From Allobosea sp. 67-29 (GTDB lineage Bacteria; Pseudomonadota; Alphaproteobacteria; Rhizobiales; Beijerinckiaceae): 64,000 nucleotides of DNA. Location of the stretch: positions 461,222 to 525,221 of the forward strand of contig NZ_MKSQ01000005.1 in assembly GCF_001898115.1 (NCBI RefSeq), given 5' to 3'. Numbering within the stretch: the stretch's first letter is position 1; each line of letters begins with the position of its first letter. The translations under genes were made by a program, and so were the position numbers. Below the pieces are notes generated by a model. The model was not told the DNA's origin, ran no database searches, and saw only the letters and a list, made by a program, of their open reading frames with translations. Below, one piece after another: positions 50,466 to 59,330 of the stretch.

Positions 50466-51686
50466 CTAGCGGGCCAACGTCGCCCGCAGGTCCTTGACCT
50501 GCCCGGCCGTCACCGGCGGGGCGGCGTTGCCCCAGCTGTTGCGGACATAGGTCAGCACGTTGGCGACATCGCTGTCGCTGAGGTTCCAGCCGAAGGACGG
50601 CATGGCCGGCGTCGTCGGCTTGGCGGTGGTGCCCGCGGCCTGGCTGCCTTCCAGCACCACCCGGATCAGCGAGGTCGGGTCGCTGCTGTTGACGACCGGG
50701 GCCTTGGCGAGCGTCGGGAACAGCGAGGCCTGGCCCTGGCCGGTCGAGACATGGCAGGCGGAGCAGCGGTCGAGATAGATCGCCTTGCCGGCGCTCAGCG
50801 CAGGGTCGTTGGCCGCGAGCGGGGCGGGCACCGCCGCACCGTCGCCCTTGACGTCCTTGAGATAGGTCGCAACCGCCTTGAGGTCGGCATCGTCCCACAG
50901 GCTGGTCGAATGGCTGACGGCCTCCGCCATCGGCCCGGACGCGATCTCGAAGCGGTTCGCGCCGGTCTTGAGATAGGCCACGACGTCGTCGATCGACCAG
51001 CTTCCGATGCCTTTGTGGGTGTCGCTCGTGATGTTCGGCGCGTACCAGCTCTGCAGATTGCCGCCGCGCAGCGCCTCGTCGCCCTTGTCCGCGCCCGTCA
51101 GGCTTTTCGGGGTGTGGCAGGTGCCGCAATGGCCGGCGCCGTTGACGAGATAGGCGCCGCGGTTCCATTCCGCCGTCTTGTTCGGATCGGGTCGGAACTC
51201 CCTGGGCGAGAAATTGAGCCAGTTCCAGCCCAGCATCGACAGGCGGATGCTGAACGGAAACGGGAGCTGGTTGGAGACGACGCGGTTCGACACCGGCTCG
51301 ACCTTCTGGAAATAGGCCCAGAGATCGGCCACGTCGGAGTCCTTCATCGACGCATAGGCCGGGTAGGGCATGGCCGGATAGAGCCGCTTGCCGTCCTTGC
51401 CGATGCCGGTCTTCACCGCGCTGCGGAAATCCTCGTAGGTCCAGGAGCCGATGCCGGTTTCGGGGTCCGGCGTGATGTTGGAGGGTACCAGGGCGCCGAA
51501 CGGCGTCTGCAGCGGCGCGCCGCCGGCGAAGGGCTTGCCGCCCGGCTTGGTGTGGCAGGCGGCGCAGTCGGCCAGGATCGCCTGGTAGCGGCCGGCATTG
51601 ATGCGGTCGAACAGGTCGGAGGCGAAACCTTGCGTCGCGAAGATGGCCGAGGCCGCGAGGCCGGCGAGGAGCGCTGCCGTCTTCAT
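50466..51686 (-). CDS. Triheme cytochrome c subunit of a membrane-bound dehydrogenase
   Basis: 406-residue periplasmic cytochrome with a signal peptide (1-22) and three c-type haem sites: CAACH (41-45), CGTCH (187-191) and CSACH (308-312). This is the architecture of the electron-transfer subunit of gluconate, sorbitol and alcohol dehydrogenases, which passes electrons to quinone. There is no strong C-terminal anchor helix. It overlaps the GMC dehydrogenase gene by four bases and is the last gene of the operon. Confidence 0.92.
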   Translation of the reverse strand: MKTAALLAGLAASAIFATQGFASDLFDRINAGRYQAILADCAACHTKPGGKPFAGGAPLQTPFGALVPSNITPDPETGIGSWTYEDFRSAVKTGIGKDGKRLYPAMPYPAYASMKDSDVADLWAYFQKVEPVSNRVVSNQLPFPFSIRLSMLGWNWLNFSPREFRPDPNKTAEWNRGAYLVNGAGHCGTCHTPKSLTGADKGDEALRGGNLQSWYAPNITSDTHKGIGSWSIDDVVAYLKTGANRFEIASGPMAEAVSHSTSLWDDADLKAVATYLKDVKGDGAAVPAPLAANDPALSAGKAIYLDRCSACHVSTGQGQASLFPTLAKAPVVNSSDPTSLIRVVLEGSQAAGTTAKPTTPAMPSFGWNLSDSDVANVLTYVRNSWGNAAPPVTAGQVKDLRATLAR

Positions 51687-53446
51687 GCTTCCACCAGCTT
51701 GCCGGGGTTCTTGAGATAGTGGTTGCGGATGGCGTCGGCGGCCCAGAAGGCGAGTGCTCCGACCGGGCCGGTCGGGTTCTTGCCGGCGTTCTGCGGAAAG
51801 GCGGAGGCGCCGATGACGAAGACGTTGGGCACGTCCCAGCTCTGCAGGTGGCGGTTGACGGCGCTGGTCTTCGGATCCGTGCCCATGATCGCGCCGCCGG
51901 TATTGTGCGTGCTCTGGTAAGGCACCGAGTTCCAGCCCTTGCGCAGCTTGGCGACGACGGACTGCTTGCCGCCGAGCGCATTGGCGATTTCCTGCATCCG
52001 GTCGCTGATCCAGTTCGACATGCGGACGTCGTTGTCGGGGAAGTCGAAGGTGACACGCAGCAGCGGCCGTCCGAAGCGGTCCTTGTAGGTCGGGTCCAGG
52101 TCGAGATAATTGCCGCGCGTCGCGTAGGACGAGCCCTGCGACGAGAAGGTCAGGGTGTTGTTGTAATACTGCTTGGTCGCCTTCTTCCAGGCCGCGCCCC
52201 AGCGCGGCGTGCCCGGCGGCACCGGCCGGTACTGGATCGGCCGCCCGTTCGTCGGGATACAGTTGAGCCCGGCGCCGCCGACGAAGTCCAGCGGGCCGTG
52301 GTCGAAGGCGTCGCCGTTGTAGTCGTCCACCGTCTGGCCGAGCGCGCCAGCCGCGATGAACGGGTTCATGTGCTTGCCTTCGAAGAAGACCTGCGTTCCC
52401 GCATTGGTCTGGTAGCAGTAGTTGCGCCCGACCACGCCTTCGCCGCTCGACGGATCATAGGGCTTGCCGATGCCGGAGAGCAGCATCAGCCGGACGTTGA
52501 ACAGCCCGTAGGCGTTGAGCAGGACGAGGTCCGCCGGCTGCTCGAAGGCCTCGCCGTTGACATCGACGTAGGTGACGCCGGTCGCGGTCTTGCCGTCCGC
52601 GGACAGGTTGATCTTCAAAACCTCGCATTCGGTGCGCGCCTCGAAGTTCGACTTGCGCATCAGCACCGGCAGCACGGTCGTATGCGCGCTCGACTTCGAG
52701 TAGTTGGCGCAGCCGAAGCGTTCGCAGAAGCCGCAGGCGGTGCACTGGCCCATGGCGATGCCCAGCGGGTTCACATAAGGACCGGAGAGGTTGGCCGAGG
52801 GCGTCGGGAACGGGTGGAGCCCCTTGGAGCGCGCCGCTTCCGCGAACAGCGTCGGCGCATAGGTCATCTGCATCGGCGGCAGCGGGTAGTCGCGCTTGCG
52901 CGGCCCTTCGAACGGGTTGCCGCCCTGCTGGATCGCGCCGTTGAGGTTGCCCGCCTTGCCGGAGATGCCGCAGAGATATTCGAAGCGGTCGAAGGCGCTC
53001 TCCATCTCGTCATAGGTGACGCCCCAGTCCTGGATCTGGAGGTCGGAGATCCGCTCGGCGCCGTAGCGCTCGGTCAGGTGCGTCTTCAGCACGAAGTCGC
53101 TGGGAAAGAAGCGCCAGGTATGGCCGTTCCAGTGCGTGCCGGCGCCGCCGACGCCGGTGCCGGGCAGGAAGGAGCCGTAATCGCGCATCGGCAGCGCCGT
53201 CTGCGAGACGTTGTTGCGCATCGTCATCGCTTCCTGCGCCGGCTGCAGGAACAGGTCTTTGCGCACCGCGTAGCGCAGCTCGTCCGGCGCGTAGGCGAGG
53301 TTGAAATCGGTGGCGGTGTCGCGCCAGGGGCCGCGTTCGATCGCGACGACGTCGAGGCCGGCATCGGTCAGCTCATGCGCCAGGATCGAGCCGGTCCAGC
53401 CGAGCCCGACGATGACGACATCCTTGCGGGGCAGTTTGCGTGCCAT
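51683..53446 (-). CDS. GMC-family FAD dehydrogenase, gluconate 2-dehydrogenase alpha-like
   Basis: 587 residues. FAD-binding GLGWTG (14-19) starts a GMC oxidoreductase, and the catalytic histidine pair is probably in STHNTGG and the later NAGKNPTGPVGALA region. A cysteine cluster C235-x2-C-x2-C-x4-C246 (GQCTACGFCERFGC) could hold an iron-sulfur cluster as in FAD-glucose and fructose dehydrogenases. It has no signal peptide; export probably depends on the Tat signal of the small subunit upstream. It oxidises a sugar or sugar acid in the periplasm; the substrate is not determinable. Confidence 0.9.
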   Translation of the reverse strand: MARKLPRKDVVIVGLGWTGSILAHELTDAGLDVVAIERGPWRDTATDFNLAYAPDELRYAVRKDLFLQPAQEAMTMRNNVSQTALPMRDYGSFLPGTGVGGAGTHWNGHTWRFFPSDFVLKTHLTERYGAERISDLQIQDWGVTYDEMESAFDRFEYLCGISGKAGNLNGAIQQGGNPFEGPRKRDYPLPPMQMTYAPTLFAEAARSKGLHPFPTPSANLSGPYVNPLGIAMGQCTACGFCERFGCANYSKSSAHTTVLPVLMRKSNFEARTECEVLKINLSADGKTATGVTYVDVNGEAFEQPADLVLLNAYGLFNVRLMLLSGIGKPYDPSSGEGVVGRNYCYQTNAGTQVFFEGKHMNPFIAAGALGQTVDDYNGDAFDHGPLDFVGGAGLNCIPTNGRPIQYRPVPPGTPRWGAAWKKATKQYYNNTLTFSSQGSSYATRGNYLDLDPTYKDRFGRPLLRVTFDFPDNDVRMSNWISDRMQEIANALGGKQSVVAKLRKGWNSVPYQSTHNTGGAIMGTDPKTSAVNRHLQSWDVPNVFVIGASAFPQNAGKNPTGPVGALAFWAADAIRNHYLKNPGKLVEA

Positions 53447-53464
53447 CTGTGTCTGCTCCCGGCC

Positions 53465-54205
53465 TTACTTGTCGCCCGTCTTCCATTCCGGCCGCCCGGC
53501 GATCGACAGGGGCGGCAGGGGGAAGGGCTTGTTGTGAGCCGTGACATAGTCGCGGTAATCGTAGCGGGCGCCGGGGAAGCCGATGAACTTCCAGCCGGCC
53601 ATGTCCTTGTTGCCGCCATAGATCGGGTCGGCGAAGAAGCCTTCCATCGTGTTCTGCAGCACCAGGTTGAAGAAGCCGGCGGCCGGCTTGTACTCGACCT
53701 TTCCGGCCTCGAAATCCTGCAGGACCTTGTCCTGCTCCGCCGGCGCGAGCTCGAAGAAGGCCTTGCCGCCGAGCGTGGCGCGGGCGTGCTTGTTCAGGGC
53801 GGCGAGGCCCTCGCGGTAGCGGCCGGCCGGCGTCGCGCTGCCCTGATAGCCCTGGGTGGGGAGTCCGGCGGCGAAGGGACCTTGCATGTACAGCCGATCG
53901 GACGAGCCGTAGCTGCCGGCGAGCTGGCGGTCGATGAAGCTGGCGCAGCCCGCTTCCTTGCCGCCGATGCTGAGTTCGTCGGCCGGAATCAACCGGTCGA
54001 CCACGGCCTCGACGGTCCGGGCTTCCTCGGGAGTGAACACGTACCAGCGTCCGCCCGGAGGCGGGTCCGGTGGCAGGGCGGCGAAGGGCTTCCACGGCAG
54101 TGCGCCGGCATACTCGGCGGCGCGTGCGCCGGGCGCCGAGGCGATCAGCAGCATCATGCCCGTCGAGGACAGGAACCGGCGCCGGCTGAGGAAGGATGAC
54201 GGCAT
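53465..54205 (-). CDS. Gluconate 2-dehydrogenase subunit 3 family protein, Tat-exported
   Basis: About 246 residues. The twin-arginine signal SRRRFLSSTGMMLLIASAPGARA starts near residue 7. The mature part is the gluconate_2-dh3 domain (TVEAVVDRLIPADELSIGG, then FFNLVLQNTMEGFFADPIYGGN). These small subunits stabilise and co-export the FAD subunit encoded 18 bases downstream. ATG 54205 is chosen because the twin arginines then sit at the usual distance; ATG 54235 is in frame. First gene of the three-gene dehydrogenase operon. Confidence 0.88.
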   Translation of the reverse strand: MPSSFLSRRRFLSSTGMMLLIASAPGARAAEYAGALPWKPFAALPPDPPPGGRWYVFTPEEARTVEAVVDRLIPADELSIGGKEAGCASFIDRQLAGSYGSSDRLYMQGPFAAGLPTQGYQGSATPAGRYREGLAALNKHARATLGGKAFFELAPAEQDKVLQDFEAGKVEYKPAAGFFNLVLQNTMEGFFADPIYGGNKDMAGWKFIGFPGARYDYRDYVTAHNKPFPLPPLSIAGRPEWKTGDK

Positions 54206-54340
54206 GAAGGGCCTCGCTGCGCTGGCCCGCCACACAGAGCCTCAGGCCGTAACGGCGAAACTTCACCTTGGAATCATGACAATCAATGCGGCATTGAGCG
54301 CGGCAGTCATGCTTGAGGAGCATGGAACCGGATAACTTTT

Positions 54341-54369
54341 GCGAAACATGCCCCGTGCGAACATGCCCC
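54341..54369. repeat. Direct repeat in the dehydrogenase / ClC intergenic region
   Basis: GCGAAACATGCCCC (54341-54354) and GCGAACATGCCCC (54357-54369) are direct copies differing by one base, 16 bases apart. They sit 136 bases upstream of the dehydrogenase operon and 90 bases before the ClC gene. They may be tandem operator half-sites. The remainder of the 253-base gap shows no gene. Confidence 0.45.
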
Positions 54370-54458
54370 CGGCATCTGCGACGGGCTTGCCCTTGTTCTC
54401 GCCATCGCGATATGCGACCGCCGGCCAACGCAAACCTCCTGCCTGACGGGCCCACGCC

Positions 54459-56258
54459 TTGATCACCGTCAAAGCTCCCGCTCCCGACGCGTCCCCCGCC
54501 GACACGCAGCAGGGCCTGCGCGCCTTCATCCGCTCCAGCGAGATCGGCATCGTCGTTCTCGCCTCGGCGATCGGGGTGCTGGCCGGCATCGTCGTGGTCG
54601 CCATGTCGGTAGCGACGCAGTTCATGCACGAACTGGTCTTCGGCATCGACAGTGGCCAGCGCCTCTCGGTCGTGACCGGGATTCCGCCCCTGCGTGCCAT
54701 TGCCGGGCCCGTGCTCGGTGGCCTGGCGGTCGGCTTCGTCTCCTGGTTCTTCTTCCGCCGGCGCAGCCAGCCCGTCGACCCGATCGAGGCGAATGCGCTG
54801 CACGGCGGGCGCATGTCGATGCGCGACAGCATCATCGTCGCCCTGCAGACCATCGGTTCGAGCGGCTCCGGTGCCTCCGTCGGCCTCGAAGCCGGCTACA
54901 CACAGGCGGCCAGCGGGCTCGCCTCACATATCGGCCGGCGCCTGCGGCTGCGCCGCGCGGATATGCGGCTGATCGTCGGCTGTGCGGCGGGCGGCGCGAT
55001 CGGCGCGGCGTTCGATGCGCCCCTGACGGGCGCCTTCTACGCCTTCGAACTCATTCTCGGCAGCTACTCCATCGCGGTCTTCGTGCCCGTCATGGCGGCC
55101 ACCTTCATGGCGACCGTGACGCACGATCTGCTGGCGCCCGCGCTGCTGTCGGTCGAGGTGCCGGCGATCGGGACGATCACGATCTCGGATCTGCCGCTCG
55201 TCGTGCTGCTCGGCTCCGCCTGCGGCCTCGTCGGCATCGTCGTCATGCGCGCCGCCGCCTTCGTCGAGGCCGGGTTCCGGCGCTCGCGGATCCCGGCCTA
55301 TCTGCGCCCGGCCTTCGGCGGGCTGGTGGTCGGCGGCCTCGCAATCTGGATCCCGTCGGTCTTCTCGGCCGGGCACGGCGCGATCAACCTCTACCTCGGC
55401 ATGGACACGAGTCTCGGCCTGCTGGCGGTCGTGCTCGTCGCCAAGGCGCTGGCTTCCTCGGTCTCGATCGGCTCCGGCTTCCGCGGCGGCCTGTTCTTCG
55501 CCTCGCTGCTGCTCGGCGTCTTGACCGGGCGCCTTTTCATCGGCCTTCTCACGCCGTTCTTTCCCAATCTCGTCGGCCACGAGACGCTGTTCGCGCTGGT
55601 CGGCATGAGCTCGCTCGCGGTCTCGATCGTCGGAGGGCCGATGACGATGGCGCTGCTGGCGCTGGAGATGACGGGCAACCTCAAGCTCACCCTGGCGGTG
55701 ATGGGTGCGGCCGGCGCCGCCTCGCTTGTGACGCGCCGGCTCTTCGGCTTCTCCTTCGCCACCTGGCGCTTCCACCTGCGCGGCGAGAGCATCCGCGGCG
55801 CCTATGACGTCGGCTGGATCCGCGATCTGACGGCCGGCAGCATGATGCGCCTGGAAGTGCCGAAGATCGAGGCCGACGCCCCGATCGCCGAGGCCCGGCT
55901 GAAATATCCGCCGGGATCGACCAATTATCTCGTCGCCGTCGGGCCCAACGAGGCCTATGCCGGCATGGTGCCGCCGGGTGCGCTCTACGAGCCCGATCCG
56001 GGACTCGACGAGCAGGCGGTGGCCGAGCCCGCGCCGCGCACGGTGCGGCATCTGTTGCGCAACGCCGACAAGATGCTGCTGTCGAACATGTCGGTGCGCG
56101 ACACGCTCAAGCTCTTCGACGAAGCCGAGAGCGAGGCTTTGCCCGTCGTCGCCGACCGCGAGAGCCGGCGCCTCGTCGGCATCCTCAGCGAGGCGCATGC
56201 GATCAAGCGCTACAGCGAGGAAGTCAGCCGGCGCAACCGGGAACTGACCGGCGAATAG
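54459..56258 (+). CDS. ClC-type chloride channel/transporter with C-terminal CBS region
   Basis: 599 residues with about ten helices followed by a cytoplasmic CBS-domain tail (about 455-590). The ion-path segments are GSSGSGASVGLEAGYTQ (in place of the GREGP motif) and SIGSGFRGGLFF. The only start after the upstream in-frame stop at 54444 that keeps the first helix is TTG 54459, which is unusual. The glutamate of the gating motif is present in GLEAG. It could be a chloride/proton exchanger for acid or osmotic stress, or a fluoride-unrelated channel; not determinable here. Confidence 0.88.
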   Translation: MITVKAPAPDASPADTQQGLRAFIRSSEIGIVVLASAIGVLAGIVVVAMSVATQFMHELVFGIDSGQRLSVVTGIPPLRAIAGPVLGGLAVGFVSWFFFRRRSQPVDPIEANALHGGRMSMRDSIIVALQTIGSSGSGASVGLEAGYTQAASGLASHIGRRLRLRRADMRLIVGCAAGGAIGAAFDAPLTGAFYAFELILGSYSIAVFVPVMAATFMATVTHDLLAPALLSVEVPAIGTITISDLPLVVLLGSACGLVGIVVMRAAAFVEAGFRRSRIPAYLRPAFGGLVVGGLAIWIPSVFSAGHGAINLYLGMDTSLGLLAVVLVAKALASSVSIGSGFRGGLFFASLLLGVLTGRLFIGLLTPFFPNLVGHETLFALVGMSSLAVSIVGGPMTMALLALEMTGNLKLTLAVMGAAGAASLVTRRLFGFSFATWRFHLRGESIRGAYDVGWIRDLTAGSMMRLEVPKIEADAPIAEARLKYPPGSTNYLVAVGPNEAYAGMVPPGALYEPDPGLDEQAVAEPAPRTVRHLLRNADKMLLSNMSVRDTLKLFDEAESEALPVVADRESRRLVGILSEAHAIKRYSEEVSRRNRELTGE

Positions 56259-56272
56259 CGTCGCGCTTCGGC

Positions 56273-56788
56273 CTACGCCGCGCGCAGGGGCACGCTGGCG
56301 ACCACCCGCCATTCCGCGATCGGGATGTCCTGACCCGAGGTCACCACGCCGATCCGCTCGAAGCGGATGTGGCGGCCGGCGAACTGCGCGTTGACCTCCG
56401 CGATCGCCGCCGCCTTCGCCACGGGCTCGACCGGGCCGTAGAGCAGCGACACATGCGGCATGAAGCTCCCCAGCCCCTCGGGATCGAGCGTCCGTTTCAG
56501 TGCCGCCAGCGACGGCGATACGGCGAAGCGCGCGTAGAAGGACCGGAAGAAGGTTTCGCCACCTTCGATCAGCGCCACCGGTTCGGCGAAGGCCGCAACC
56601 GTCCCGGCCGCAGCTTCCGCGGCGCGCGCGAGCTCGGCGGGCGGCATCGTCGTGTCACCTTGCAATGTCAGATGAGGCGTGAAGGGGGGCGTGCCGAAGC
56701 GCTGCGACAAGGCGCCGACCAGCGATGCCAGCATCGCCTCGTCGGCAGGCGAGGCCATGAGCCAGAGAGAATGGATCTGCTGTGTCAT
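56273..56788 (-). CDS. 2H phosphodiesterase superfamily protein (cyclic phosphodiesterase-like)
   Basis: About 171 residues with two H-x-T/S-x motifs: HLTL (FTPHLTLQGD) and HVSL (FMPHVSLLYG), the defining catalytic pair of the 2H superfamily. The group includes RNA ligase/CPDase-like enzymes acting on 2',3'-cyclic phosphates. The start is uncertain: ATG 56788 and 56812 are both possible, and an open frame extends to 56953. It is divergent from the ABC importer and convergent with the ClC gene. The biological substrate is unknown. Confidence 0.8.
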   Translation of the reverse strand: MTQQIHSLWLMASPADEAMLASLVGALSQRFGTPPFTPHLTLQGDTTMPPAELARAAEAAAGTVAAFAEPVALIEGGETFFRSFYARFAVSPSLAALKRTLDPEGLGSFMPHVSLLYGPVEPVAKAAAIAEVNAQFAGRHIRFERIGVVTSGQDIPIAEWRVVASVPLRAA

Positions 56789-56909
56789 CTGAGTTTCATA
56801 AAGCTCTTGCATAGACTGCGCCCCGTACGTAATGTTTATTTCAATAATGCCAGACAATGGAAGGAAAATTCCATTTCCTGGCAACAAGAGCAAAGGTGGG
56901 GAGCAGGCC

Positions 56910-58025
56910 TTGCAGCCGGAAACGCAAGCCAGAGCGGGCAGTGGCGCTGCCATCGCCGTGCGTGGCCTCGAGGTCGCCTATGGCGGCACGCGGGTGCTGC
57001 ATGGCATCGACCTGGACTTCGCGCCCGGCAGCTTCACCGCGTTGCTCGGCTCCTCCGGCTGCGGCAAGACCACGCTGCTGCGCTCGCTCTCCGGCTTCGT
57101 GCCGGTCGAAGCAGGCTCGATCGTCGTCGGCGGCAAGGACATCGCCGCCCTGCCGCCGGAAAAGCGCGGCATGGCGATGGTCTTCCAGTCCTACGCGCTC
57201 TGGCCGCACATGACGGTGCTGCAGAATATCGGCTACGGTCTCAAGCTGCGCGGCAGGTCGAAGGCGCAGATCGCCGCCAAGGTCAGCGAGATGCTGGGTT
57301 TGCTCGGCCTCGCCGGCTACGAGAACCGCAAGGTCACGGCCTTGTCCGGCGGGCAGCGCCAGCGCGTCGCGCTCGGCCGTGCGCTCGCCATCGACCCTGG
57401 CATCCTGCTGCTCGACGAGCCGCTGTCGAACCTCGACGCCAAGATCCGCATGGTGATGCGACACGAGATCCGCTCCATCCAGCAGCGGCTCGGCCTCACC
57501 GCCGTCCACGTCACGCATGACCGCGAGGAGGCCATGACCATGGCCGACCGGCTCGTCATCATGCAGGCGGGCCGCATTGCCCAGGTCGGCACGCCGGAGG
57601 AGGTCTACGATCGCCCGGCGAGCGCCTTCGTCGCCAACTTCATGGGCGCGGAGAACGTCCTGCCGTTGCGCATCGAGCGCGACGAGGCACAGGCTTCCGT
57701 CGCCGCCGGCGCTGCCCGCGCGATGCTCGCGGGGGCAGGCGCTGCCGCGCTTCCGGCGGGCGAGGCGCTGGCCTATTTCCGCGATGATGTCGCGAGCCTG
57801 GGCGCGCTTGATGCGCCGGCCTCGGGTGGCGACCTCATCGTCCCCGGCACCATCGCCGCGCGCGCCTATCCCGGCGGCATCTACCGCTACAAGGTCGAGG
57901 CCGCCGGTCGCCAGATCACGGTCGACGATGCCGGCCGTCACGAACTCGGAACGAAGGTCGGGCTGCGCATTCCGCTGCAGCGCCTTCACATCTTCCCGGC
58001 GACCGAGGCCGGGATCGCCGCCTGA
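56910..58025 (+). CDS. ABC transporter ATP-binding protein (PotA/FbpC-type)
   Basis: About 371 residues: Walker A GSSGCGKTT, Q-loop VFQSYALWPHM, signature LSGGQRQRVALGRAL, Walker B ILLLDEPLSNLD and a C-terminal TOBE-like region of about 120 residues. I favour TTG 56910, which has GGGGAG seven bases upstream; ATG 56847 or 56832 would add 21-26 residues of unclear origin. First gene of a four-gene importer (ATPase, binding protein, two permeases) of the iron / polyamine / phosphonate type; the solute cannot be assigned. Confidence 0.9.
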   Translation: MQPETQARAGSGAAIAVRGLEVAYGGTRVLHGIDLDFAPGSFTALLGSSGCGKTTLLRSLSGFVPVEAGSIVVGGKDIAALPPEKRGMAMVFQSYALWPHMTVLQNIGYGLKLRGRSKAQIAAKVSEMLGLLGLAGYENRKVTALSGGQRQRVALGRALAIDPGILLLDEPLSNLDAKIRMVMRHEIRSIQQRLGLTAVHVTHDREEAMTMADRLVIMQAGRIAQVGTPEEVYDRPASAFVANFMGAENVLPLRIERDEAQASVAAGAARAMLAGAGAAALPAGEALAYFRDDVASLGALDAPASGGDLIVPGTIAARAYPGGIYRYKVEAAGRQITVDDAGRHELGTKVGLRIPLQRLHIFPATEAGIAA

Positions 58026-58039
58026 CAGGAGTCGAACAC

Positions 58040-59170
58040 ATGCGCATCCTCACGCTTGCCTGCTCGCTCGCAGCGCTGATCGCGGCCTCGCCGCTGTCGG
58101 CCCAGACCCTCAACGTCGCCTCGGCCGGCGACCAGAACATGGTCGACTACGTCAAGGACTATCTCGGGCCGATGTTCGAGAAGGCCCATCCGGGCGTGAA
58201 GGTCGTTTCGGTCGGCACCGGCCCCGGCGATTCCGGCTCGCAGAAGATCATGGAGAAGCTCGACGCCCAGAAGAGCGCGGCGGCCGCGGATTTCGACGTC
58301 GTCGTCATCCACCAGAAGGCGGCCGGCCAGATGGTCAAGGACGGCCTGCTGGCGAAGTACACCGACAAGGTCGACACGGCGAAGCTGGTTTCCAGCGCGA
58401 CCGCGAAGAACTCTCTCGGCGCGGATGTCTCCGGCTACGTCATGCCGATGTTCCAGTCGCAGACGGCGCTCGCCTACAACGCCGACATGCTGAAGAACCC
58501 GCCCGCCAACTTCACCGAGCTGAAGGAGTGGGTGAAGAAGAACCCGAAGCAGTTCGGCTACAACGGCATCAAGGGTGGCATGTCCGGCGTCGCCTTCGTC
58601 GCCGGCTGGGTCTATGCCTTCGGCGGCGACGCCGACAAGCTGATCCAGGGCCCTTATGACGCGGCCGAGAAGGCCAAGTGGGACAAGGCTTTCGCCGAGC
58701 TCAAGGACTTCAACCAGAACGTCGTCATCACCCCCGGCAATGCCGGCACGCTCGACATGCTCAACCGCGGCGAGATCGCGATGGGGCCGGTCTGGGTCGA
58801 CATGTTCTATTCCTGGCAGGCCGACGGCAAGCTGCCGCCGAACATGAAGCTGAAGCTCGCCGCGCCCGGCATGCCCGGCCAGCCGATGTATTACGCCGTG
58901 CCCGAGAAGTCGGCGCAGAAGAAGCTGGCGGAGGAGTTCATCGCGCTCGCCACCAGCCCCCAGGTCCAGGCCGACGGCATCGTCAAGAAGTTCAACTGGT
59001 ATCCGGGCATCGACGCGAAGAACCTCGAAGGCAAGCTCGACAAGGCCGCCTGGGACAAGCTCTTCACCGACATCACCCCGGCCGACCTGTCGAAGAACGC
59101 CAAGCCCTTCCCGATCGCGCCCTACTTCAACGACATCCTCGAGGGCTACGAGAAGAAGGTCGCGAACTGA
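58040..59170 (+). CDS. ABC transporter periplasmic substrate-binding protein
   Basis: 376-residue extracellular solute-binding protein. Signal peptide about 1-21 (ending PLSAQ), then a two-lobe binding fold starting TLNVASAGDQNMVDYVKDYL with the typical GEIAMGPVWVDMFYSW and LATSPQVQADGI blocks. CAGGAG precedes the ATG. It shows general likeness to polyamine and iron binding proteins but lacks the recognisable tyrosine pair of ferric binders, so the solute is unknown. A large inverted repeat follows before the permease gene. Confidence 0.9.
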   Translation: MRILTLACSLAALIAASPLSAQTLNVASAGDQNMVDYVKDYLGPMFEKAHPGVKVVSVGTGPGDSGSQKIMEKLDAQKSAAAADFDVVVIHQKAAGQMVKDGLLAKYTDKVDTAKLVSSATAKNSLGADVSGYVMPMFQSQTALAYNADMLKNPPANFTELKEWVKKNPKQFGYNGIKGGMSGVAFVAGWVYAFGGDADKLIQGPYDAAEKAKWDKAFAELKDFNQNVVITPGNAGTLDMLNRGEIAMGPVWVDMFYSWQADGKLPPNMKLKLAAPGMPGQPMYYAVPEKSAQKKLAEEFIALATSPQVQADGIVKKFNWYPGIDAKNLEGKLDKAAWDKLFTDITPADLSKNAKPFPIAPYFNDILEGYEKKVAN

Positions 59171-59200
59171 GCTTCGCCTGCCGGGATGGCGCAGAAACCG

Positions 59201-59303
59201 CGTCATCCCGGACAAGTCGCGTCAGCGACGCTGATCCGGGATCCATTCCTGAACCGTTCCGGCATGGATCCCGGATCTCCGCTTCGCTGCGTCCGGGATG
59301 ACA
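59201..59303. repeat. Large imperfect inverted repeat inside the ABC operon (REP-like element)
   Basis: Left arm 59201-59246 and right arm 59264-59303 are imperfect reverse complements around a 17-base loop. Shared outer ends are CGTCATCCCGGAC and GTCCGGGATGACA, and inner ends GGGATCCAT and ATGGATCCC. The element fills the gap between the binding-protein stop and the first permease. The GTCCGGGATGACA end resembles dispersed intergenic repeats I recall from alphaproteobacterial genomes. The transcript would fold into a long hairpin. Confidence 0.8.
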
Positions 59304-59330
59304 CCCGCCTTTCTCGAAAAGCCGCGCAGA

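Noticed and set aside
59298..59330. Permease start at ATG 59298
   Set aside because: This ATG lies in the right arm of the inverted repeat; the membrane-protein family begins at 59331.
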